12,281 bases of DNA, taken from Lentisphaeria bacterium. GTDB lineage: Bacteria > Verrucomicrobiota > Lentisphaeria > Victivallales > UBA1829. Of the stretch, positions 5,469 to 12,281 are shown piece by piece. The stretch lies in the NCBI GenBank assembly GCA_017623265.1, contig JAGAPM010000121.1, positions 1 to 12,281 on the forward strand. Direction: 5' to 3'. The translations under genes were made by a program, and so were the position numbers. The notes under the pieces were generated by a model. The model was given only the letters and a program-made list of their open reading frames with translations, was not told the DNA's origin and made no database searches. Position 1 is the stretch's first letter. Each line of letters opens with the position of its first letter.

Positions 5469-6350
5469 ATGGAAAACGAAAACGAACTGAATCCCACTGT
5501 GAACGCAGTTCCCGAAGAAAACACCGCTGCCGCAGAGGAAACAGCGGAATCCTGTTGCTGCTGCAAGGATGGCGTTTGCTCCTTTGAGCCGCCCGCAGAA
5601 GCCGTTGAAGAGGCGGAAGAATGTGATTGCTGCTGCGGCGATGAAGCCTGCCGCTGCGGTGAAGCGATCGTTGCAGAAGATGTTGCCGATGAAAAGGCGG
5701 AAAAGCCCGAACGCGTGATCATTCCCATTACTCAGGATATGCTGGATGATACCCGCACGAAACTGGCAATGATGCTGGATTATCTCGGTCTGGAAGCGGA
5801 AGTCCGCTCCGAAGCCGGAAACAACAAGATCAACCTGATCGTGTCCAGTTCCGATGCCGGCAGAATTATCGGCAGAAAAGGTCAGAGTCTGGAGAATCTC
5901 CAGTTCCTTCTGAACCGCATGATGCAGAAGAACGATGTGAACTACCCGAAAGTCTATGTGGATATCGACGGCTACAGCTCCGGTACGAAGCGTGCAGCAA
6001 ATGATCGCAGTGAACGCCCCGAACGCGGGGAAAGAAACGACCGCCGCAACAACCGAAGAGATGGCGGCAAAGGCGACCGTCGTGACCGTGGCGGAAAGGG
6101 CGATCGTCGCAATGGCGGACGCCGTGACCGCGGCGGCGATGGCTTCGATATGCACGATGAAAACCTGCGGATGCTGGCTCTGGATTCCGCCAAGGAAGTC
6201 CGTCGCTGGGGCGATCCCAAGACTCTGCCTGCCATGAACGCTCATGACCGTCGGATCATTCATGTGACACTGGAAAAAGAAGCGGATATTACCACGGACA
6301 GTGTCGGTGAAGAACCCAATAAGTCCGTTGTGATCTCCCTGAAGAAGTAA
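5469..6350 (+). CDS. khpB: KhpB/Jag-like RNA-binding protein (KH and R3H domains)
   Basis: KhpB (Jag, EloR) proteins bind RNA, often with KhpA, and are linked to cell elongation and division in Gram-positive bacteria; the usual place of the gene is downstream of yidC, as here. The 293-aa product has a KH-like domain (about 83-168) with the GRKG loop at 135-138 in the segment GRIIGRKGQSLENLQ. A C-terminal R3H domain (about 230-293) carries R261 and H265 in DRRIIH. Two parts are unusual. Residues 1-80 are acidic and hold two cysteine clusters (C29-C32 plus C37; C52, C54-C56, C61, C63), with no recognisable Jag_N domain. Residues 173-224 form a disordered-looking linker rich in Arg, Gly and Asp with imperfect GGKGDRRDR repeats. 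It is the last gene before the terminator at 6381. Family assignment is firm; the role of the extra segments is unknown. Confidence 0.93.
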   Translation: MENENELNPTVNAVPEENTAAAEETAESCCCCKDGVCSFEPPAEAVEEAEECDCCCGDEACRCGEAIVAEDVADEKAEKPERVIIPITQDMLDDTRTKLAMMLDYLGLEAEVRSEAGNNKINLIVSSSDAGRIIGRKGQSLENLQFLLNRMMQKNDVNYPKVYVDIDGYSSGTKRAANDRSERPERGERNDRRNNRRDGGKGDRRDRGGKGDRRNGGRRDRGGDGFDMHDENLRMLALDSAKEVRRWGDPKTLPAMNAHDRRIIHVTLEKEADITTDSVGEEPNKSVVISLKK

Positions 6351-6380
6351 CATTCCTGTTACCTCATCATAGATAGAACA

Positions 6381-6417
6381 GGCTGCTGTGAACGCTGGTT
6401 CACGGCAGCCTTTTTTG
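6381..6417 (+). terminator. Intrinsic terminator of the rpmH-khpB cluster
   Basis: A 13-bp stem (6381-6393 with 6398-6410, one G-U pair) with the tetraloop GCTG is followed directly by six T (6411-6416). It starts 30 nt after the khpB stop codon. On the minus strand the stem is not followed by a T run, so it should not efficiently stop the opposing operon. I found no clear terminator for that operon in 6418-6521. Confidence 0.92.
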
Positions 6418-6521
6418 TATCTTTTCAAGGATTTTGTTTGACGCTCCGGTGAAGTGTGCAGAATGGTATTTTTGCAGCTGGCAAAAGATCTTCCGGAGAA
6501 TTCGGACAGAAAAAAATCGTT

Positions 6522-7088
6522 TTACTTCAGCAGGTCATCCAGTTGGTCCGGGGAGTGGAAACGGACAGCGTTCCAGCCCCGCTTCAGACCGGCATCAATG
6601 TTTTCCTGACGGTCATCGAAGTAGAATGTCGGTTTACCGTACTGTGCCTCGAAGTCGGCATAGATCTTTGCGTCCGGTTTCATACTGCCGGATTCGTAAC
6701 TGAACACGGCTCCGGTCACCAGATGGCAGAAATCATTGGTCTTGAAAAAGTGATCCATGTGGGCTTCGGAAGTATTGGAAAAATAGATGAAACGCCAACC
6801 GCGCCCCACCGCCCTCCGGACGGCATCAGCCATGCCGGGAATGGAGTCGCCCAGCATCCGGTTCCAGATTGTCAGCAGTTCCATCGGGCTGAACTTGTTG
6901 TTTGTCATTTTTTGCAGGAGAGCAAGCCATTCGGTAGTGGTGATCTTTCCTGTTTCCAACCGGTTGCAGAGATCCAGTGTTTCTTTTGCGTGAAAGAAGG
7001 TGCGGATCAGCCCGAAGTCCTGAATGACCCGTTCCGGGTGGATGGAGATACAGACCCCGCCGATATCGAGTGCAACGATCCGGTTCAT
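6522..7088 (-). CDS. HAD-family phosphatase, YihX-like (subfamily IA)
   Basis: The 188-aa product has all four HAD motifs. Motif I is VALDIGGVC with nucleophile D8, motif II is the S of FSNT, motif III is the Lys of MKPD, and motif IV is the acidic pair of YFDDRQENID. Position D+2 of motif I is Gly instead of the usual Asp acid/base. The same DxG pattern occurs in E. coli YihX (alpha-D-glucose-1-phosphate phosphatase) and its relatives, and the length and the KP-A-IY segment match that group. A small alpha-helical cap (about residues 15-75) follows motif I. The likely role is dephosphorylation of a sugar phosphate or similar metabolite in the cytoplasm; the substrate is not predictable. The ATG overlaps the holA stop (ATGA, 7085-7088), so the gene is translationally coupled as the last gene of the operon. 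Confidence 0.88.
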   Translation of the reverse strand: MNRIVALDIGGVCISIHPERVIQDFGLIRTFFHAKETLDLCNRLETGKITTTEWLALLQKMTNNKFSPMELLTIWNRMLGDSIPGMADAVRRAVGRGWRFIYFSNTSEAHMDHFFKTNDFCHLVTGAVFSYESGSMKPDAKIYADFEAQYGKPTFYFDDRQENIDAGLKRGWNAVRFHSPDQLDDLLK

Positions 7089-8206
7089 CCGATCCCCCCG
7101 GTGATCTTGAGGACGAGACTTTCCAGTTCCAGCCGGGGATCTGCGCCGGTGACCATGCTGCGGCTTGCATCCAGGATCGCCTGAAACGCCCGTACGAAAT
7201 CTTTATCCTGAAAGCGGACGGCGTTTTCCCATGTTTTGAAGGCACGGAAGGGGTGCATGGCAAGGAGCGGGCTTTCCTGTCCGGTTGCCTTGGCTTCATC
7301 GGCAAGACGGTAGAAATAGTTGGCGTCTGCGCGTTCGGGGATGTTCAGTTTCTTTCCTTCACAGCGGATGGCGAGGAGCCGTTGAAACTCTGCGTGAGCG
7401 GCACCGGTGATCGCCATTTCGGGACGGGAAGAACTTCCTTTTTCTGCGGAGATCGTTTCGATGAGACCGGGGATCAGTTCCAGAGCTTTGCGGCAGTTCC
7501 GTTCGGCAAGAGCGGAGGCGAATTCCCATGAGATGGCTTCAGCGCCCCGGCTGCAGATCTGGAAACAGTCTTCCAGTGTGATTGCCCGGTTTTCGCCGGC
7601 GTATGAGATGAGTTTATCGATCTCATTTTTCAGTTTCGGGGCATCGGATCCCAGTGTTTCCGCCAGATAGGATGCGGCGTCATCGTTCATGCGCTTTCCG
7701 CCGGCGTTCAGAGCGATCTCCTTGATCCGGCGGATCAGATTCGGCAGATAGCCCTTGCTCTTGACATCCGCCTTTTCAAACCACTCCAGTTTACCGCCGG
7801 AACTCTGGCAGATCTTTTCGCAGAGTTTGTAAAAAGATTTTCTGCGGTCCATGGGCCCGTCAATGATCAGCGTCACATCGGCAGGGATTCCCTCTTTGAG
7901 CAGATCAGAGAGGCGGTCGAGCCGTGACGGCTGCTTTTTGGTACTGCTTTCCGCTGCAGCTTCATCGAACTTTGCGAAGTGTTTGAGCCATACGATTTTT
8001 TCCGGCGAGAGGAAGGAAGGCGTTTCGATGGCGTCCAGTACCTTTTCCAGTACGGGGCCGGCCTTTTCGCTTTCGTTATCGCCCCGGATGATCTCCAGAG
8101 CGGCGTTTTCTTCGGGGATCTCTCCACAAAGTTCGCGGATGAACTCGTTTGCCCGCTCTTTGATGGAGAAATCCTCGTTTCCTGAGATCAGATAAAAAGC
8201 GCCCAT
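7085..8206 (-). CDS. holA: DNA polymerase III subunit delta
   Basis: HolA is the clamp-loader subunit that opens the beta sliding clamp during chromosomal replication. The 373-aa product (family about 340 aa) starts with FYLISGNEDFSIKERANEFI, like the delta opening that follows the vestigial P-loop region. It has the hydrophobic strands VTLIIDG and KIVWLKHF, the LAETLGSDAPKLKNEIDKL segment typical of the delta lid region, and a C-terminal helical collar domain (about 215-373). Delta has no functional Walker motifs, and none is seen here. Its ATG shares one base with the stop of the M42 peptidase gene (TGATG at 8204-8208). Its stop overlaps the start of the HAD gene. Expression should therefore depend on the promoter at 9331-9359. 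Confidence 0.9.
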   Translation of the reverse strand: MGAFYLISGNEDFSIKERANEFIRELCGEIPEENAALEIIRGDNESEKAGPVLEKVLDAIETPSFLSPEKIVWLKHFAKFDEAAAESSTKKQPSRLDRLSDLLKEGIPADVTLIIDGPMDRRKSFYKLCEKICQSSGGKLEWFEKADVKSKGYLPNLIRRIKEIALNAGGKRMNDDAASYLAETLGSDAPKLKNEIDKLISYAGENRAITLEDCFQICSRGAEAISWEFASALAERNCRKALELIPGLIETISAEKGSSSRPEMAITGAAHAEFQRLLAIRCEGKKLNIPERADANYFYRLADEAKATGQESPLLAMHPFRAFKTWENAVRFQDKDFVRAFQAILDASRSMVTGADPRLELESLVLKITGGIG

Positions 8207-9288
8207 CAGTCCAGTCCGGGTCGGAAGGTTTCGTTCCCTTTGAAGGAAAGGATGGTTTCGGCGATGAGTTTTGCTGCGGTTTCCGCATCCCGGAGGTCGC
8301 AGATCTCCACGGGCGTGTGCATGTAGCGGTTGGGGATGCTGAAGAGAGCGGTTGCCACCCCGGCGCGGCTCATCTGAATGGCAGCGGTATCGGTTCCGCC
8401 AGTGGCACGGTGACCGGTTTCCAGCTGGTATGCGAGTTTCTTTTTGTCACCCAGTTTCATGATGCGTGCGAGGAGGGGCGGATTGTTGTCTGCATTGCGT
8501 GAGAGACCGGGGCCTTTGCCCATGATGAGCGTTCCGTATTCATCCGCACTGATTCCGGGGACTTCGGTAGCGAAGCCCACATCCACAGCGATCCCCACAT
8601 TGGGATTGACGCCGAAGGAACTGACATTTGCGCCGCGGAGCCCCAGTTCCTCCTGAACAGTTCCCACGCAAGCCACGCCCACATCTTTGGAGAGTTTGCC
8701 GGATTCCGCCACGATCCGGAAAGCTTCGGCAATGACAAACGCGCCGATTTTATCGTCCAGCCCTTTGGAGAGGATACGGTTTTTGGAGAGCATCCGGAAG
8801 TTGGCACGGAATGCCACGGGATCGCCCACCTTCACCAGTTTTTCCGCTTCTTTTTTGCTGGTTGCGCCGATATCGATCCACATCCGTTTCATTTCGGGGA
8901 CCTGTTTGCGTTCCTCCGGGGTCTGCAGGTGGATGGGTTTACGCCCGATTACGCCGGGGATTCTGCCCTTTTCCGTGATGATCTCCACTTCGATGCCGGG
9001 GACAGTCAGGGGGTCGATCCCACCTACCGGACGGAAAGAAATCAGCCCTTCATCCATGACATTGACGACCTGGAATCCGATCTCGTCGTAGTGTCCGGCG
9101 AGCATGACCTGAAATTTTGCCTTCGGATTCAGGCGTGCAATGGAGTTGCCCAGATTATCGACCTGAATATCTTTTGTGTACTTGCTGAGGTATTTGCGGA
9201 AGATTGCGGCCTGTTCGAATTCGAAACCGGAGGGACCGGATGCGGAGAGGAATTCTTCCAGAAATTGTGTACTTGTTTTGGGCAGCAT
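8206..9288 (-). CDS. M42-family aminopeptidase (FrvX/YsdC-like)
   Basis: M42 enzymes are cytoplasmic dinuclear-metal aminopeptidases that usually assemble into tetrahedral dodecamers. They degrade short peptides, and many are annotated as glutamyl aminopeptidase or, wrongly, endoglucanase. The 360-aa product shows the full site: H66 and D68 in AGHYDEIG, the bridging Asp in GLDDKIGA (D178/D179), catalytic E213 with ligand E214 in QEELGLRGA, D236 in AVDVG, and H324 in NRYMHTPVEI. Length is normal for the family, and there is no signal peptide. ATG 9288 follows GAAAGGA (9296-9302) with a 7-nt spacer. It is the first gene of the operon with holA and the HAD gene, driven by the promoter at 9331-9359. 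Substrate specificity (acidic, neutral or basic residues) cannot be read from the sequence. Confidence 0.94.
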   Translation of the reverse strand: MLPKTSTQFLEEFLSASGPSGFEFEQAAIFRKYLSKYTKDIQVDNLGNSIARLNPKAKFQVMLAGHYDEIGFQVVNVMDEGLISFRPVGGIDPLTVPGIEVEIITEKGRIPGVIGRKPIHLQTPEERKQVPEMKRMWIDIGATSKKEAEKLVKVGDPVAFRANFRMLSKNRILSKGLDDKIGAFVIAEAFRIVAESGKLSKDVGVACVGTVQEELGLRGANVSSFGVNPNVGIAVDVGFATEVPGISADEYGTLIMGKGPGLSRNADNNPPLLARIMKLGDKKKLAYQLETGHRATGGTDTAAIQMSRAGVATALFSIPNRYMHTPVEICDLRDAETAAKLIAETILSFKGNETFRPGLD

Positions 9289-9330
9289 GTTTTTATCCTT
9301 TCTGTTTTTGTCTTATTTTGTGTTTCAGCT

Positions 9331-9359
9331 ACTATACCACGGAATTTTTCGAAAATCAA
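9331..9359 (-). promoter_or_regulatory. Promoter of the M42 peptidase-holA-HAD operon
   Basis: On the minus strand TTGATT (9354-9359) is 17 nt from TATAGT (9331-9336), with TG one base before the -10. Hexamers, spacing and TGn are the same as at 7-35. It lies between the addA stop (9380) and ATG 9288, leaving a leader of roughly 35 nt. I see no convincing terminator hairpin between addA and this promoter, so read-through from addA is possible. Confidence 0.7.
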
Positions 9360-9379
9360 GAGCCTTTTTCATTTTCCTG

Positions 9380-12281
9380 TCAGAAAGAGACGGCGAATCC
9401 GTACCGGACGGAGAGGAGTGTGCAGCGTATCTGCAGTTCGCTCAAACCGATGAGGTTTGCCAGGACTTTCCGGTACAGCTCCAGCTGTGGAGCGTGGCGT
9501 TCGCGCAAGATGTCCGGATCTGCATCCCGATCGCTTTTATAGTCCAGAATTTCAGCTTCAACGGGAGTGCCGTCATCCGCATACCGGATCATGACACGGT
9601 CAAAGCATCCGTTCACGATACCATTTTCCAGTTTTGAAAGGAAACGTTTTTCGCGCCAGAGGGCGTGTTTCCCTTCCGGTTTCTGCAGGATCTTCTGAAT
9701 TTCCTCCGACTCGAAGAATTTTGTCAATATTGCCACTTCCTCACTTGAAGTACACCGGTCCTGCAGAAAGCTGCTGACATCCGCAGCACCGGAATAGAAC
9801 TCAAACCCAGCCAGGATCTCATGCAATCTTGTTCCGAGGTCGGCGGCGGTTTGCGGACGGAAAACATAAGTCTGTTCCATTTCGTGTCCGGCAGAAGGTT
9901 TGATCCGGCAGGGGCGTTCAACAGGGTGGATCGTTGTGATCCTGCTTTCTTCCCGGAGCTTGATCCGGAAGTCCTTTTCCTGTTTTGCCGCCAGTTCAGA
10001 AGGTTTGAATCCTTTTTCTTTCTGTTCGGGCCCCTGCAGATACCATCCGGGCTTACCGCAGGCATAGGAGACACCGGAAACATATTTCAGTTCATCACTG
10101 AATGCAGCTGCCTCCATCCGGATTTCCGGATCTCCTTCATTTTTCAGAGTGGCACGCAGGAAATCGGCATACTGGACCGATTTTCCCGATGTTGCATCGT
10201 TGAAGATGTAAAGAGCATTTCTCGCCCGGGTCATGGCGACGTAAAGGTTACAGAGATTTTCATAGCATGCAGCGGAATCCGCCTCTTGGGAATATTTCCG
10301 GAAGTCCGGGATCAACGGCAGGAAAGCGGAATGTGGCAGAAATGAGATCCATTTCGTATTTTTTCCGCTGGCCGGATCCTTGCAAACGGCGACAGAATTG
10401 CTCTGTTTCTGTTTGAGTATATTTCCGTTGTGATACGCAGTTTCCGGCATGATAACGATATCGAAATCCAACCCCTTGGACTTATGGATCGTCAGGATCT
10501 GCACGGTATTGCTGTTGCTTGAGCCGATTCCTTTAAGCAGCTCCAGCTCCTCCAGATATTCATCGATCGTCCTCTTTCCCGTCAGATCTGCCTGAAGAGC
10601 AGCTTTCTCCACCACTTCCATGCGTGCGCGATCGAAAGCGGTCATATTGTCAAAGTGCTGCAGGAAATTCCTTGTAAGAGCATGGAAACCCTGTTGAGCG
10701 ATGATCTTCCGTGTTTTTTCAGCGTCCGGCAGATTGACTTTCTGACCGTTGAAGCGCAGCATATCGAGAAAAGCCTGCGCCATTTTATCTCCGGGGTGAG
10801 CCGCACTCCGCAGCAATTGCCGGTATGCGGTAAATGCCAGCGATTGAGCGGGATCCAGTTTACCATCGACCGTGACATTCAGACCTTCTGCGATGAGCTG
10901 ATCCGCCAGATTTCTGCCGGTATCATTTTTCCGCACGAGGATGCCTACCGTAAGAGGTTTTTTCCGGTTGAACGGGTTCAGTTTTTTGATAAGCTCCGCA
11001 ATTGCCAATGCTTTCAGCGGGATATTCTCTTTGTCCATTTCGAACATCATCACACATCCGGGCTGTGCGGCTGCAGAGGGGGCGGATGCGTGCGGCTTGA
11101 ATTCCATTTTGGCAATTGTATCTTTCAACATCCCCTCTGAATCCTCCTCCGGAAATCTTCCGGACAGGAAGACTTTGTTCACCGTTTCGATGACCGGGAC
11201 CGAAGAACGGTAGGAAAGTTCCAGTGTGTCGCATTGGATTGGGTTCGTCTCATAGCGTTCGTCATGCAAGATGACATCAAACAATTTTGGATTACCCTGC
11301 CGCCACTGATAGATGGATTGCTTGACATCGCCCACGAAAAAGAAAGAGCGGTTTCTGCCACTGGTGCCGGGATCGTTTAAGATTGCTTCATCCGCCAGAT
11401 TGGAAAGGATATCCCACTGGCGGTTGGAAGTATCCTGAAATTCATCCAGCATGTAATGATCGTTTTTTGCATCGATCCGTTCTTCCAGTGTTTGCGTGTT
11501 TGCGTAAGGGAATCCATTTTCATTTCCATGAATGAGATAGGCAACATCATTGAACGTGAGGAGACCGGCATTTCTGGCGCTGATGGCGTATGTTTTGTCA
11601 AATGCAGCAAAAATGTTGTACATGGCGCTGTTTTTTTGGGTGATGTATTCGAACTCCACCGTAAGGAGATGCCGGACCAGCGTCCGGAAACAGGATGCCA
11701 GTTCCCAGCCTAAATCATATTCATTACTTCCGGGATTTTTTTTCGAATCCCTGCCGAAAGTCAAACGGATGACCGCATTGTTCCAGAGCAGGTCTGGATT
11801 CTCATGAAATGGTGCGAAAAGATATTTAAAGTAGTCGTCTTTCTGGAACTTTCTGACGGAGGCGTAGTTTTTTGCATCTTCAGCGAAATTTTTAAAATGT
11901 GTCCGGAGTCCTTCACAGGACTTTGATTCGCGGTTGACGATCTGGTGAGTCAGAAATGCCTCATTGGAGATCTGTTCAATGATCTCTTTCAATTGTTTAT
12001 CATTCAGTTTTCTTCGTGGATCGTAACCGCTCCAGATTGTCTTTGAATCATCCCAAAAGCTCTTTTGAGGATTATCCAGAAAGACCGGGTAGGTACTGCG
12101 CAGAAAATCTTTCATGAGTTTGTTCATGCTTTTTTCTTCGTTGCCGAAGGAGATATCTTTCAGATGTTCCAGCAGGGTACCGCGTTCCTGATCTTTTGCA
12201 TCGACAAAAAGTTTGAGCAATGCCTGAAGCCGGGGACGGTCATCCTCTTCCTCGATCATGGTGATATTTCCGGCGATGCCG
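9380..12281 (-). CDS. addA: AddA-type ATP-dependent helicase-nuclease, 5' end outside the window
   Basis: The frame is open through the right edge, so about 967 C-terminal codons are visible. The Q-motif and Walker A are missing because they lie beyond the window. Numbered from the internal Met at 12259, superfamily 1 helicase motifs are clear. They are NAGLLTFNDV, DEFQDT (272-277, Walker B), VGDVKQSIYQWR (309-320), SYRS (349-352), TIHKSKGLDFD (590-600) and YVAMTRAR (673-680). The C-terminus is a RecB-type PD-(D/E)XK nuclease: LGTRLHEIL, VNGCFDRV, catalytic D906 and K908 in LDYKSD, and APQLELY. In AddAB the protein unwinds and resects DNA ends for RecA-mediated repair. A C-terminal nuclease also occurs in RecB; compactness and the HAPQLELY ending favour AddA, but this is a judgement. 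No addB lies on the downstream side; it could be upstream, outside the window. Confidence 0.85.
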   Translation of the reverse strand, partial: GIAGNITMIEEEDDRPRLQALLKLFVDAKDQERGTLLEHLKDISFGNEEKSMNKLMKDFLRSTYPVFLDNPQKSFWDDSKTIWSGYDPRRKLNDKQLKEIIEQISNEAFLTHQIVNRESKSCEGLRTHFKNFAEDAKNYASVRKFQKDDYFKYLFAPFHENPDLLWNNAVIRLTFGRDSKKNPGSNEYDLGWELASCFRTLVRHLLTVEFEYITQKNSAMYNIFAAFDKTYAISARNAGLLTFNDVAYLIHGNENGFPYANTQTLEERIDAKNDHYMLDEFQDTSNRQWDILSNLADEAILNDPGTSGRNRSFFFVGDVKQSIYQWRQGNPKLFDVILHDERYETNPIQCDTLELSYRSSVPVIETVNKVFLSGRFPEEDSEGMLKDTIAKMEFKPHASAPSAAAQPGCVMMFEMDKENIPLKALAIAELIKKLNPFNRKKPLTVGILVRKNDTGRNLADQLIAEGLNVTVDGKLDPAQSLAFTAYRQLLRSAAHPGDKMAQAFLDMLRFNGQKVNLPDAEKTRKIIAQQGFHALTRNFLQHFDNMTAFDRARMEVVEKAALQADLTGKRTIDEYLEELELLKGIGSSNSNTVQILTIHKSKGLDFDIVIMPETAYHNGNILKQKQSNSVAVCKDPASGKNTKWISFLPHSAFLPLIPDFRKYSQEADSAACYENLCNLYVAMTRARNALYIFNDATSGKSVQYADFLRATLKNEGDPEIRMEAAAFSDELKYVSGVSYACGKPGWYLQGPEQKEKGFKPSELAAKQEKDFRIKLREESRITTIHPVERPCRIKPSAGHEMEQTYVFRPQTAADLGTRLHEILAGFEFYSGAADVSSFLQDRCTSSEEVAILTKFFESEEIQKILQKPEGKHALWREKRFLSKLENGIVNGCFDRVMIRYADDGTPVEAEILDYKSDRDADPDILRERHAPQLELYRKVLANLIGLSELQIRCTLLSVRYGFAVSF

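Noticed and set aside
3991..5469. 492-codon minus-strand frame opposite yidC, and a 346-codon one opposite khpB (5388-6428)
   Set aside because: Both are in register with the real genes, His/Leu/Gln- or Ala/Ile-rich, and opposite proteins with clear family motifs; they are codon-bias shadows.
6466..6520. Possible terminator hairpins after the HAD gene (TTTTGC/GCAAAA and CTCCGG/CCGGAG)
   Set aside because: Stems are only 6 bp, one has a very long loop, and neither is followed by a T run on the minus strand.
6456..7184. 242-codon plus-strand frame opposite the HAD gene
   Set aside because: The minus strand encodes all four HAD motifs with coupling to holA; the plus frame has no recognisable features.

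Overview
The window (12,281 bp, moderately GC-rich) is bacterial chromosome. It holds housekeeping genes beside at least one accessory carbohydrate-active gene. The organism is probably a Gram-negative: YidC is the long form with a large periplasmic domain. A GH42-like glycoside hydrolase with no close match that I recognise, next to a canonical rpmH-rnpA-yidD-yidC-khpB block, fits the PVC superphylum, for example Lentisphaerota (Victivallis-like). That placement is inference from gene content and style, not from a marker comparison.

Layout from left to right. Positions 1-320 contain no gene. They hold a strong leftward promoter (7-35) for a gene outside the window, a 146-bp element that can fold into a three-hairpin cloverleaf on a long GC-rich stem (93-238), and the terminator (265-301) of the next gene. 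Positions 321-2609 (minus strand) encode a 762-aa GH42-like glycoside hydrolase with a histone-H1-like Lys/Ala-rich N-terminal tail instead of a signal peptide. A divergent intergenic region (2610-2863) carries candidate promoters for this gene and for the rightward cluster.

Positions 2864-6350 (plus strand) are a tightly packed cluster: rpmH (ribosomal protein bL34), rnpA (RNase P protein), yidD, yidC and khpB/jag. rpmH and rnpA overlap, rnpA and yidD overlap by about 127 nt in different frames, and yidD and yidC share GTGA. The cluster ends at a strong intrinsic terminator (6381-6417). It links ribosome and tRNA maturation to inner-membrane protein insertion (YidD, YidC) and an RNA-binding protein (KhpB). 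KhpB is unusual in having a cysteine-clustered acidic N-terminus and an Arg/Gly/Asp-rich linker.

Positions 6522-9288 (minus strand) form a translationally coupled operon, transcribed as M42 aminopeptidase, then holA (DNA polymerase III delta), then a YihX-like HAD phosphatase. Its promoter (9331-9359) has the same hexamers, spacing and TGn motif as the one at 7-35. Positions 9380-12281 (minus strand) are the C-terminal ~967 codons of an AddA-type helicase-nuclease whose 5' end lies beyond the window.

I see no tRNA, rRNA, CRISPR array, transposase or integrase, and no TTATCCACA-type DnaA box that I could recognise by eye.
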